In this document: piece by piece, positions 19,991 through 26,460 of the stretch
Position numbering within the stretch: position 1 is the first letter of the stretch
How the letters are laid out: each line of letters starts with the position of its first letter
DNA from: a virus
Length of the DNA: 37,422 nucleotides
IMG/VR virus record: IMGVR_UViG_3300009616_000008
Span: 1-37,422 of that record
Direction: 5' to 3' (one strand)
Translations under genes and position numbers: made by a program
The notes under the pieces: model-generated
The model's input: the letters and a program-made list of their open reading frames with translations, nothing else
The model's database searches: none
What the model was told of the DNA's origin: nothing

Positions 19991-20067
19991 TGGTACCCGT
20001 AGAGCGATTCGAACGCCCGACATACTGGTTAGAAGCCAGTTACTCTATCCAACTGAGTTATACGGGC
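19991..20067 (-). tRNA. tRNA-Arg (UCU)
   Basis: Acceptor GCCCGTA / TACGGGT (G1-U72), D arm ACTCAGTTGGATAGAGT, anticodon stem ACTGG / CCAGT with loop CTTCTAA (anticodon TCT, reading AGA), T loop TTCGAAT, encoded ACCA. Confidence 0.94.
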
Positions 20068-20095
20068 AAAATGTTTCATATATTTTTATAATTTT

Positions 20096-20192
20096 TGGCA
20101 GAGGGAATAGGATTCGAACCTACGGATGAACTTATTAAGCCCACCTACGGTTTTCAAGACCGCCGCAATAAACCGGACTCTGCCATCCCTCT
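20096..20192 (-). tRNA. tRNA-Ser (UGA), class II
   Basis: Acceptor AGAGGGA / TCCCTCT, three-pair D stem, anticodon stem CGGT / ACCG with loop CTTGAAA (anticodon TGA), a long variable arm, T loop TTCGAAT, encoded GCCA with G73 as in Ser tRNAs. Its first two bases belong to the TAG stop of the upstream gene. Confidence 0.94.
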
Positions 20193-20463
20193 ATAAATTA
20201 ATACCAGCATCTATATATCCGTGACAATGATCTTCCCATTCGCCAGTGGCCTCATTGTACTTCATTCCACCTACTTCATTAAATCCAAAAGCGCAACATT
20301 CACAAGGAATATAACTTTCATGAGTAACCTCATAATATTCTAAATTCATTACCATACACAAATGGTGTTCTCTCCAAGAACATCCACATATACAAATACC
20401 AGAACAATTAGGACCACTATATTTTGGTTCCCATTTTTCTATTGTTTGTTCTATTTGTATCAT
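20191..20463 (-). CDS. cysteine-rich hypothetical protein, 90 aa
   Basis: Contains NCSGICICGCSWREHHLC and PCECCAFGF, a Cys/His arrangement like small phage zinc-binding proteins with a CxCG-x-H...C-x-C-x-x-F pattern. The remainder is acidic. The stop codon TAG overlaps the 5' end of tRNA-Ser by two bases. Probably metal-binding; role unknown. Confidence 0.65.
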   Translation of the reverse strand: MIQIEQTIEKWEPKYSGPNCSGICICGCSWREHHLCMVMNLEYYEVTHESYIPCECCAFGFNEVGGMKYNEATGEWEDHCHGYIDAGINL

Positions 20464-20482
20464 AATTTATTAACCCATTAAA

Positions 20483-20770
20483 TTATTTCTTTTTCTTAGC
20501 AACTTTTTTAATAGGTTTCTTTACTGTTTTAAATGGTAATTTTGATTGATCATTATCAGGAATTTCAACATCATAAATATGATCCTGAAGTCTATCAGTT
20601 GAACCTGATTCAATTTTCATTTCATCTCCATTATCATCTACTAAAGTAAGTAATGGAAATATAACTCCAGTTAAATGGCTTGTTTGTATGTCTTTAACTA
20701 ACCAACTTTTAGTTAAACCAATAATTCTATCACCAACCCTCAAATCCTTTGCTTTCTTTTGTACCTTCAT
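20483..20770 (-). CDS. hypothetical protein, 95 aa, small beta-barrel with Lys-rich tail
   Basis: KAKDLRVGDRIIGLTKSWLV and VIFPLLTLVDDNGDEMKIES suggest a small beta-barrel, and the tail VKKPIKKVAKKKK is basic. A nucleic-acid-binding role is possible but unproved. It starts almost directly after the upstream gene (20772) ends. Confidence 0.6.
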   Translation of the reverse strand: MKVQKKAKDLRVGDRIIGLTKSWLVKDIQTSHLTGVIFPLLTLVDDNGDEMKIESGSTDRLQDHIYDVEIPDNDQSKLPFKTVKKPIKKVAKKKK

Positions 20771-20771
20771 T

Positions 20772-21026
20772 TCAAACCTCCATACCTTCTTCTTCTAAAA
20801 TTTCTAAAGGTGTTCTTTTTCTTTCTTTGGCTAATTTATTAATATATTCACCCATTTCTGGTGATAATTGTTCATAAATTACCAATTGTTTAATTTGTTT
20901 CTCGGGTGGAAGATTCCTTATATAATCTTTTCTTCCCATAATACAAGTTTTAGGATCATTATTATGCGGGTATTTATCAAGACCTGTTGCACATGCTTTA
21001 CATATTTCACGCTTTTGATTTATCAT
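20772..21026 (-). CDS. hypothetical protein, 84 aa
   Basis: An N-terminal ICKACATGLDK followed by NDPKTC could form a single zinc site. The C-terminal half is helical and ends KERKRTPLEILEEEGMEV. Its start lies inside the end of the broken gene at 21007-21152. No family recognised. Confidence 0.6.
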   Translation of the reverse strand: MINQKREICKACATGLDKYPHNNDPKTCIMGRKDYIRNLPPEKQIKQLVIYEQLSPEMGEYINKLAKERKRTPLEILEEEGMEV

Positions 21027-21152
21027 AATATTTTCTTATAAAATAGGGAATTTCATTGACATATGTATCGTACCGTTTTTCATCTAAATTGGTCCTACTT
21101 CATACACATAATATTCTAAACCTTCTTCAAATACTATACCACAATTTCTCAT
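21007..21152 (-). pseudogene. frameshifted small gene, about 48 aa if intact
   Basis: ATG 21152 shares ATGA with the stop of the upstream gene and encodes MRNCGIVFEEGLEYYVYEV before a TAG at 21086-21084. One frame over, coding continues TNLDEKRYDTYVNEIPYFI and RKYYDKSKA, to a TGA at 21009-21007 that overlaps the next gene start by 20 bases. Adding one G to the GG of the GTAGGACC joins both parts (..EVGTNLDEKRYD..). It is either a one-base indel mutation, an assembly error or a frameshift site. Confidence 0.6.
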
Positions 21153-21499
21153 ATTAAAACTTCCTTAATATCTAATGGAACTATTTTCTTTTTATTCCAT
21201 TTTTCTTTTTCTTCTTTATTCATTTGAACTAAACCACGATCCCATGCCCAACGAGCTAAACCTCTCATATCTCGAATAGAAGTTAAATATTTTGAAGTCA
21301 TAAGTAATCGAGATATTTGATTATAATCTTCATTTTCTCGAATAGTTACAATAACTCTCCCACCTTCATCTTTTAATTTACCAAAAAAATTAGAAATACC
21401 AGATGGATTATATTTACCTTGAATTTCAAAAGTCCATTGGTGATGTTTCGCCTCAATTTTTTGTGCCGCCTTTTTTGTTTGGTTTTTCATGTGAAACAT
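21149..21499 (-). CDS. hypothetical protein, 116 aa
   Basis: ATG 21499 or the in-frame ATG 21490 may be used; neither has a strong ribosome site. The protein is basic at both ends (KNQTKKAAQKIEAKHH; KEEKEKWNKKK) with a mixed core (GGRVIVTIRENEDYNQISRL). It could bind RNA or DNA. It follows the RNA ligase gene in the same operon. Confidence 0.6.
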   Translation of the reverse strand: MFHMKNQTKKAAQKIEAKHHQWTFEIQGKYNPSGISNFFGKLKDEGGRVIVTIRENEDYNQISRLLMTSKYLTSIRDMRGLARWAWDRGLVQMNKEEKEKWNKKKIVPLDIKEVLI

Positions 21500-21514
21500 T
21501 AAAGAAAAAACATG

Positions 21515-22504
21515 CTATTTCTTCCTTTTGTCCTCCAAATAATCTATAGATACATATTTTAATATTAATCTTCCATGTAACCTTTCAGAATATCTTTCTT
21601 TAATACATTTAACTACACACCCCTCGCGGATATGTTTCGCGCCTTCTATTGTAGATAATCCATTTACATATTTTTGCATCACTTCTATAGAATATGGCCC
21701 GCGATATAACACTGGTACCAAAAAATCAGATTTGGCACCACCGAGGGCATCGTCATAATCCAAAAATTGACCTGCGGCGAATACATCAAACGCTCTAAAC
21801 TTATAAGGACATTCCTGAGTAACACCATAATTAAATCCCTTCTGTACTGCACCAAAAATTTCTCCATATAAAATTACATCCGGATTAAGACGGCAAAATG
21901 CTTCTACCCAAGGACAATATTCTAATACATTCCAATAAAGATTCTTTCCCTGTTCTGGTATTTTTTTCCATTGATAGTGCGATCCACAATACATTTTTCC
22001 ATTTTGGAAAGTATACCGTGAATTTGCACCATGGATTTTTTCTGTAATTACAACTTCTTCACCTTCCACAAATTCATTCCGATATTTTTGCCATGGTTCA
22101 ATATCATAAATTACACCATCAATTGGTGGAGGATCTTGAAATTCTCCTTGAGCCGAATTAATTTCTGCGGATAATTCTGGGTCATAATGTTTAATTCCAA
22201 GAATATCAGCAACATCATCACCAACTACCGATCCTTCAGGCGCAGGTATGAGCATACCATAAGATTCTTCCCCGCGGAATCTCCTAGCCCTGATTTTTAA
22301 ATGCCCTTCCAAAAATTTAAATTGTTCAGTATTTGGAACAACTGAATCGGGTGGAAGATAAGCAGCCAAATCTCCTTTCTTCCAATCTTCTAAACGAACA
22401 ACACATTGATATCCATCAAATACTTTACAAATTCCGAGTAGGTCTGCGTTGGGGTGTTTTTCAATTTTTTCAATTCTAACCACTTCAACAATGAAATTAC
22501 TCAT
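21515..22504 (-). CDS. RNA ligase, DraRnl (Rnl5)-like
   Basis: Joins or repairs RNA through a ligase-AMP intermediate. Motif I is TEKIHGAN with lysine 156; motif III region ILYGEIFG; motif IIIa FRAFDVFA; motif IV REGCVVK; motif V LILKYVS. An N-terminal domain of about 150 residues (VEVVRIEKIEKHPNADLLGI, SYGMLIPAP) precedes the catalytic core, as in the Deinococcus Rnl/DRB0094 family with its extra OB domain, rather than in T4 Rnl1 or Rnl2. Length 329 aa fits. It has its own strong early promoter. In a phage with 17 tRNAs it could repair tRNAs cut by host anticodon nucleases. Confidence 0.85.
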   Translation of the reverse strand: MSNFIVEVVRIEKIEKHPNADLLGICKVFDGYQCVVRLEDWKKGDLAAYLPPDSVVPNTEQFKFLEGHLKIRARRFRGEESYGMLIPAPEGSVVGDDVADILGIKHYDPELSAEINSAQGEFQDPPPIDGVIYDIEPWQKYRNEFVEGEEVVITEKIHGANSRYTFQNGKMYCGSHYQWKKIPEQGKNLYWNVLEYCPWVEAFCRLNPDVILYGEIFGAVQKGFNYGVTQECPYKFRAFDVFAAGQFLDYDDALGGAKSDFLVPVLYRGPYSIEVMQKYVNGLSTIEGAKHIREGCVVKCIKERYSERLHGRLILKYVSIDYLEDKRKK

Positions 22505-22532
22505 AATTTATCCTTTATTTTATGATACATCT

Positions 22533-22561
22533 ATCATAACATAAAATAAATGAAATGTCAA
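22533..22561 (-). promoter_or_regulatory. Early sigma-70 promoter for RNA ligase
   Basis: Minus-strand TTGACA (22561-22556), 17-base spacer, TATGAT (22538-22533), with an AAAGGATAAATT ribosome site before ATG 22504. Its -35 box is a few bases from the plus-strand TATAAATA. Confidence 0.82.
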
Positions 22562-22566
22562 GTGAA

Positions 22567-22574
22567 TATAAATA
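22567..22574 (+). promoter_or_regulatory. T4-type late promoter element for GIY-YIG gene
   Basis: TATAAATA on the plus strand, placing the start near 22580, about 67 bases before ATG 22647. As at the lysozyme gene, it sits back to back with an early minus-strand promoter. Confidence 0.55.
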
Positions 22575-22582
22575 TTATTATC

Positions 22583-22616
22583 GGGACCAAGTGGTGTTTA
22601 AGACCGCATTGGCCCC
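22583..22616 (+). promoter_or_regulatory. 5'-terminal hairpin of the predicted late mRNA
   Basis: GGG-A-CCAA-GTGGT pairs with ACCGC-A-TTGG-C-CCC around the loop GTTTAAG (one mismatch, one bulge, one G-U). It starts about three bases after the predicted transcription start of the GIY-YIG gene, so it would protect or regulate that mRNA. T4 homing-endonuclease mRNAs also carry regulatory hairpins. Confidence 0.55.
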
Positions 22617-22646
22617 TGAACAAAGCATTAGAGGTAACTAACGCAA

Positions 22647-23267
22647 ATGTCTAAACCTATTTATTTAATATATAAACACACCAGTCCATCAGGAAAATCT
22701 TATATTGGATATACTTGTCAAACTATGAAAGAAAGATGGAAACAAGAAATTTCACATTCCAAAAATTTTAAACATGGACACAAATTAGATACTGCTATTA
22801 GAAAATATCCAAATGAGGATCAATGGACTTATAAAATCCTAATATATAATATTCCAACTTTAGACGAAGCCAAGAATTTAGAAATCATTTGTATATTTTA
22901 TTTTGATACAAATATTAATGGATATAATATGACTCCTGGTGGAGATGGACATGGAAAACATTCTAAAGAAACTAAAAATAAAATAGGTATGAAAAATAAA
23001 GGAAAAATTTCTTGGCGTAAAGGTAAAATTAATTTACCAAAACATTCTAAAGAAACTATATACAAAATGTCACAAATAAAATTAAATAAACATCCATCAC
23101 AAAAAACTAAAAATAAAATATCTAAATCTTTAACTAATCGGAAACTTTCCAAAGAACATATATTTAACAGGTCTAAATCTCAAACAGGATTAAAACGCTC
23201 ACAAGAAACCAAAAGGAAAATACAAATAGCCAAATTAGGACAACATTACACAAAACAATGTGGATAG
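22647..23267 (+). CDS. GIY-YIG homing endonuclease, second copy
   Basis: IYLIYKHTSPSGKSYIGYT is the GIY-YIG motif, with conserved Arg (ERWKQEISHSKN) and Glu (NLEIICIFYFD). The C-terminal half has repeated KHSKETxxKx-type NUMOD3 segments for DNA binding. It is clearly paralogous to the minus-strand protein at 6055-6648. It is in the opposite direction to its neighbours, behind a late-type promoter element and a hairpin; the ribosome site AGAGGT is rather far (about 12 bases) from the ATG. It is probably mobile and inserted beside the RNA ligase gene. Confidence 0.9.
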   Translation: MSKPIYLIYKHTSPSGKSYIGYTCQTMKERWKQEISHSKNFKHGHKLDTAIRKYPNEDQWTYKILIYNIPTLDEAKNLEIICIFYFDTNINGYNMTPGGDGHGKHSKETKNKIGMKNKGKISWRKGKINLPKHSKETIYKMSQIKLNKHPSQKTKNKISKSLTNRKLSKEHIFNRSKSQTGLKRSQETKRKIQIAKLGQHYTKQCG

Positions 23268-23307
23268 CAAATATTTATTTGATGGTTTCTTTAAAGGTTA
23301 AGAAAAG

Positions 23308-23439
23308 GTGCGGTATTACGCAGATTCAAGTAAAACAAAAATCCATGAATTTTATCTCATTCTAAATCAACAAGATAGAGCGATTGGAAATCATAAAAAT
23401 GTGTTTTATAGGCCAAGAAGTGTGGTTTCGATAGCTTGA
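23308..23439 (+). CDS. possible small plus-strand protein, 43 aa
   Basis: A GTG-started frame encodes RYYADSSKTKIHEFYLILNQ and then QDRAIGNHKNVFYRPRSVV, a composition more protein-like than random. It would be co-transcribed after the GIY-YIG gene. Its last 34 bases overlap the end of the convergent minus-strand gene, and its AAAGG ribosome site is poorly spaced. Otherwise the stretch 23268-23405 holds nothing I can identify. Confidence 0.3.
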   Translation: MRYYADSSKTKIHEFYLILNQQDRAIGNHKNVFYRPRSVVSIA

Positions 23440-23618
23440 ACAAGCGATTCCAAATCATCATCCAAGCGGCCTATATCAATCAAGGACAATTGTGTATTAC
23501 TTTCCAAAGTATATTCTCTCCGGATCTTTCCAAGTTCTGTTTTCAATAAGTAAAGAGTATCCGAATATAACTCATTCTCTCTTTCTAATTCCAACGTTTC
23601 GTTAATCTGTCTAGCCAT
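23406..23618 (-). CDS. hypothetical helical protein, 70 aa
   Basis: A charged helical protein (NETLELERENELYSDTLYLL; LDDLESLVQAIETTLL), likely coiled coil. It overlaps the end of the 214-aa gene by 8 bases and is the last gene of that operon. No family recognised. Confidence 0.6.
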   Translation of the reverse strand: MARQINETLELERENELYSDTLYLLKTELGKIRREYTLESNTQLSLIDIGRLDDDLESLVQAIETTLLGL

Positions 23619-24255
23619 TTAATTTCCACTCTGATGCTGGGAGGTAAGTTCTTATCCGAGCATACAATTTACTATTGGTTCCTTTTTGTAGATTTGGTGT
23701 TACATTTTTCTTTATTTCTTCTTTGGATAATTGGCGTTGATGGTAATTCTCCTGTATATAGATACCATCATCAACCTTAACACCATTATGATATATTGGA
23801 TAAGTAGTTTCATTTTTTGTTATCCAATAAACAAACCAACAACCTTTGATTTGTTTAAAGTCATATACATCACCAAAACCCAAATTTATTGGTAAAAATT
23901 TACTTTGAATATAATCAATTTCTAATTCATTTGTATGAGGTTGTTTCCAAGATCTACTCTTATATTTTCCTTTACAAAGAAAACCAGTATTTGGATCTAC
24001 ATAAAGATCTTCAATAGGATAAATTTTAGGAAAATGTGAATGTTGAGTATATGCTTCACCATTTAATATATAAACATTTTTTTCTACCATCCATAAAATA
24101 CGATGACGAATTTCCTGTCCTATTTCAGTTTTATCATCAGCAAAATGGCAAATTTCAGAATATACTTTATCCCAAAGTTGTCCAACTTTAGATTCTAAAA
24201 AACTATGCAAAACCGAATAATCAAAATAATCTTTAGCTTTCTTTTTATTCAACAT
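23611..24255 (-). CDS. conserved-type hypothetical protein, 214 aa
   Basis: The segment QLWDKVYSEICHFADDKTEI followed by GQEIRHRILWMVEKNVYI resembles a pattern I associate with uncharacterised phage and bacterial proteins, but I cannot give it a function. Later parts are rich in Tyr, Trp and Lys (WFVYWITKNETTYPIYHNG). The predicted transcription start of its promoter falls about two bases before ATG 24255 and no Shine-Dalgarno is present, so the message may be leaderless. Confidence 0.6.
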   Translation of the reverse strand: MLNKKKAKDYFDYSVLHSFLESKVGQLWDKVYSEICHFADDKTEIGQEIRHRILWMVEKNVYILNGEAYTQHSHFPKIYPIEDLYVDPNTGFLCKGKYKSRSWKQPHTNELEIDYIQSKFLPINLGFGDVYDFKQIKGCWFVYWITKNETTYPIYHNGVKVDDGIYIQENYHQRQLSKEEIKKNVTPNLQKGTNSKLYARIRTYLPASEWKLNG

Positions 24256-24263
24256 AATACAAA

Positions 24264-24292
24264 ATTATATCATACCTCAATATTTTTGTCAA
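24264..24292 (-). promoter_or_regulatory. Early sigma-70 promoter
   Basis: Minus-strand TTGACA (24292-24287), 17-base spacer, TATAAT (24269-24264): full consensus. Its start point would be at about 24257, next to the ATG at 24255. Confidence 0.88.
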
Positions 24293-24295
24293 GAT

Positions 24296-24544
24296 TTATT
24301 TTTGCTTTTTCCACCCAGTAGAAATTTTAGAATAACGCCGGTCTGACATTTCTACAATATTAGGATCTATTTGATTATTTAATGATTCTTGAGCCCGCTG
24401 ACGGAGTAATTGAGATGTAGAAAGAGTTTTAGATCTTTTTTCAACTATATCCTGCATCATTTCATTTACTTTGGGGCTTACTACATTATCAGGATTATTC
24501 TTTACTTGTTCCTTTAATTCAGAAATTTTTTGATTATCAAACAT
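24296..24544 (-). CDS. hypothetical protein, 82 aa
   Basis: A hydrophilic helical protein (NEMMQDIVEKRSKTLSTSQL; LRQRAQESLNNQ) with a basic end STGWKKQK. Its start overlaps the RegA stop as TAATG, so it is coupled to regA. It occupies the place where T4 has DNA polymerase after regA. No family recognised. Confidence 0.6.
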   Translation of the reverse strand: MFDNQKISELKEQVKNNPDNVVSPKVNEMMQDIVEKRSKTLSTSQLLRQRAQESLNNQIDPNIVEMSDRRYSKISTGWKKQK

Positions 24545-24948
24545 TATATCACTCTTTTCGGTTTTCCAATATTATATTTTGGAACTAAAGTCCATCCTTC
24601 CTTTTCTTTGAAAGATAAAATTTTAATTAAATTAATTGGTGTAATAGGTGATTTAGATTTTTCTGGATCCACCAATTTTACTAATCCCCATTCTGCCAAA
24701 AGATTTGCAATTGTATTACGGCGCCCTTTATCTTCTTCTGAAAAATTCGTTTGTTTTCCATCTAATGCAAAAAGTTCTTTAAAATGGAGAATTTTATAGT
24801 GACCTTGTTTATGTAATATATGTGCCGATTGATATAATTTTGGTTCTTTACGTGAAGCTATTCCAATACGAGTTAAAGTTTCCTTAGTTTTTAAAAAATC
24901 ATCCGGTGAGGATAAAGTGACTTCAATTCCAATATCATCAAATAACAT
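24544..24948 (-). CDS. regA: RegA translational repressor
   Basis: Binds early phage mRNAs at their ribosome sites and represses translation. It closely follows T4 RegA: IEVTLSSPDDFLKTKETLTRIGIAS (T4 MIEITLKKPEDFLK...), LYQSAHILHKQGHYKILHFKE, TEEDKGRRNTIANLLAEWGL, and the ending LSFKEKEGWTLVPKYNIGKP. The correct start is ATG 24948 (MLFDDIGIEV), with AAAAGGAAAAATT upstream; the longer frame is an HNH remnant read in another frame. 134 aa. In T4 regA lies between gp62 and gp43; here gp62 is upstream but polymerase is about 20 kb away. Confidence 0.92.
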   Translation of the reverse strand: MLFDDIGIEVTLSSPDDFLKTKETLTRIGIASRKEPKLYQSAHILHKQGHYKILHFKELFALDGKQTNFSEEDKGRRNTIANLLAEWGLVKLVDPEKSKSPITPINLIKILSFKEKEGWTLVPKYNIGKPKRVI

Positions 24949-25076
24949 AATTTTTCCTTTTATTTCTTTGTTGTTCAGATCTTGTGGCCCACCCAACATT
25001 ACCAGGCTCATAATTTTCATTATTATTTATATGATCAATAGTCTTTAGATGGACCTGAAATATCTTTATAAAACAT
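24938..25076 (-). pseudogene. HNH endonuclease remnant between gp62 and regA
   Basis: One frame encodes TIDHINNNENYEPGNVGWAT followed by RSEQQRNKRKNYVI and a stop inside regA: a near-perfect C-terminus of the phage HNH family (compare YSIDRIDNDGNYKPGNVKW of the gene at 2369). Just upstream, in another frame, MFYKDISGPSKDY from ATG 25076 gives the usual preceding G-P-S-K-D-Y piece. The two join if two bases are restored at the TATTG; everything before is lost. The regA ribosome site lies within the remnant. Confidence 0.75.
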
Positions 25077-25485
25077 TTTTCTTTTTATTTATACCACCCT
25101 GATACATTCGAGATTTAATATATTCAAGATCCTTTTCAGTAAGGATTTTCAATGCTTCTCTAGCTTTTTTAGTAGAATAGGAATAATATTCTTTAACTAA
25201 ATCTAAATTTTCAGGTTTTTCATCTTTTGTTCCTTTTGCAAAACGAGGACGCGCAGAAACACCATACAGATAAAAAAGATATTGAGGAGCACCATCTAAA
25301 CTCGATCTTTTATTCATTTCTTGGGCATAATAAAGTGAATCAGGAAAACGAGCAAATATACGATTTATCACATACGCATACCGCTTATATTCTTTTTCAG
25401 TTATTTGAGGATCTGATTCAGAATCCTCAAGTAAATTTTTTTTCGTTTTATTAATTGAATCTAAAAACCTAAAAAAATCTGCCAT
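25066..25485 (-). CDS. 62: clamp loader small subunit (gp62-like)
   Basis: Partner of gp44 in the sliding-clamp loader. It matches the phage clamp-loader A-subunit family as I know it: FFRFLDSINKTKKNLL, EKEYKRYAYVINRIFARFPD SLYYAQEMN, LFYLYGVSARPRFAKGT, then VKEYYSYSTKKAREALKIL. The start is ATG 25485, whose A is part of the upstream 28-aa frame's TAA stop (TAATG); 139 aa, shorter than T4 gp62 (187). It lies between gp44 and regA as in T4, apart from inserted genes. Confidence 0.85.
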   Translation of the reverse strand: MADFFRFLDSINKTKKNLLEDSESDPQITEKEYKRYAYVINRIFARFPDSLYYAQEMNKRSSLDGAPQYLFYLYGVSARPRFAKGTKDEKPENLDLVKEYYSYSTKKAREALKILTEKDLEYIKSRMYQGGINKKKNVL

Positions 25486-25571
25486 TACAGAATATATTCC
25501 CAAGTACCATCCGCATCTGATAGGATATCTCCCGATTGTCTTTTCATTTTTACTACTTTCTTTTCTGTCAT
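25485..25571 (-). CDS. 28-aa microprotein coupled to gp62
   Basis: ATG 25571 has an excellent AGAAGGATAATAAT ribosome site and encodes MTEKKVVKMKRQSGDILSDA then DGTWEYIL. Its stop overlaps the gp62 start as TAATG, while gp62 has no strong site of its own, so translation of this frame probably delivers ribosomes to gp62. It is basic then acidic and unrecognised. Confidence 0.6.
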   Translation of the reverse strand: MTEKKVVKMKRQSGDILSDADGTWEYIL

Positions 25572-25575
25572 ATTA

Positions 25576-26460
25576 TTATCCTTCTTTCAATAATTGTTCA
25601 TGCATTGTTTTAAATGCTGCATAAAAATCTTCTGGATGAATTGAATAAGACCATAAATCACCATTCCCATCGGGAAAAGAAATTTCATAAAACCCAAAAA
25701 AGGTTCCACCGAAATGTGCTACTTGTTTTTCTTTTGGTGTATTTTCATTTTCAATTACATCTACCATACAATCTGCCAATTTAAATCTCATTGTCCCTTT
25801 AGTTTGTCCGGGATACCAATCTCTTTGAACTGGGACAGAAATTGTAGCCACTGGAACTCTTGGCTTTTTGACAACTGGATCCGGATCATTTTTGATTTCT
25901 TTTGGCTCTTTCTTTTTCTTTGCAATTTTCTTTTTCTTAACAGTTTTCTTTGGTACATATTTTTCCTCTACCAAATCTTCTGTCGGTGAATCTATTGAAG
26001 CATCAAATGCTTTATCGAGATTATCACCACTAATAACAATACCATGGTCATCTAACCACCATTGCGGAAATGAATGATCTTTGTTATGGTCTTCCAAAAT
26101 TATATTATGTAATTCTATACCCCCCTTTTCAAACAATTCATCTATTTCATATTTTACATATACACGATAAGTATAATCTGAAACCACAAGTATCAAAGAA
26201 TTAGGATTATTTTCAGCCCATTTAATCAAATACCGTGAATTATCTTCCATCAATGAGGTTCCTGGCAGCATTCCACCAAAATCGTAAATAACTAAATCTG
26301 TACCTTCTTGAATACCACCCACGGAATGCGCCCGATATGCATCCAATTCACATGGAAAAATTAAAGCAGCAAATACTTTTTTATGAGTTTCTACTTCCTC
26401 TTCTGCTGTATGCATAGAGGTGCCCATAGGATCTACAAGGATACAAGTTTTAATTTTCAT
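25576..26460 (-). CDS. hypothetical protein inserted in clamp-loader operon, 294 aa
   Basis: Three parts are visible: an N-terminal alpha/beta domain of about 160 residues with Rossmann-like strands (KTCILVDPMG, TDLVIYDFGGMLPG, NSLILVVSDYTYRVYVK); a Lys-rich linker (KKTVKKKKIAKKKKEPKEIK); and a C-terminal domain of about 90 residues (YPGQTKGTMRFKLADCMVDV, HFGGTFFGFYEISFPDGNGD). The N-terminal pattern VDPMGTSM...VIYDFGG could be a response-regulator-like or P-loop-less NTPase fold; I cannot name it. T4 has no gene between 44 and 62, so this is a lineage-specific insertion that may act with the loader or simply share its operon. Confidence 0.65.
   Translation of the reverse strand: MKIKTCILVDPMGTSMHTAEEEVETHKKVFAALIFPCELDAYRAHSVGGIQEGTDLVIYDFGGMLPGTSLMEDNSRYLIKWAENNPNSLILVVSDYTYRVYVKYEIDELFEKGGIELHNIILEDHNKDHSFPQWWLDDHGIVISGDNLDKAFDASIDSPTEDLVEEKYVPKKTVKKKKIAKKKKEPKEIKNDPDPVVKKPRVPVATISVPVQRDWYPGQTKGTMRFKLADCMVDVIENENTPKEKQVAHFGGTFFGFYEISFPDGNGDLWSYSIHPEDFYAAFKTMHEQLLKEG

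Noticed and set aside
25024-25031. Minus-strand TATAAATA before regA
   Set aside because: The bases belong to the HIN-N-N codons of the HNH remnant; regA is an early-type gene with an upstream operon promoter.
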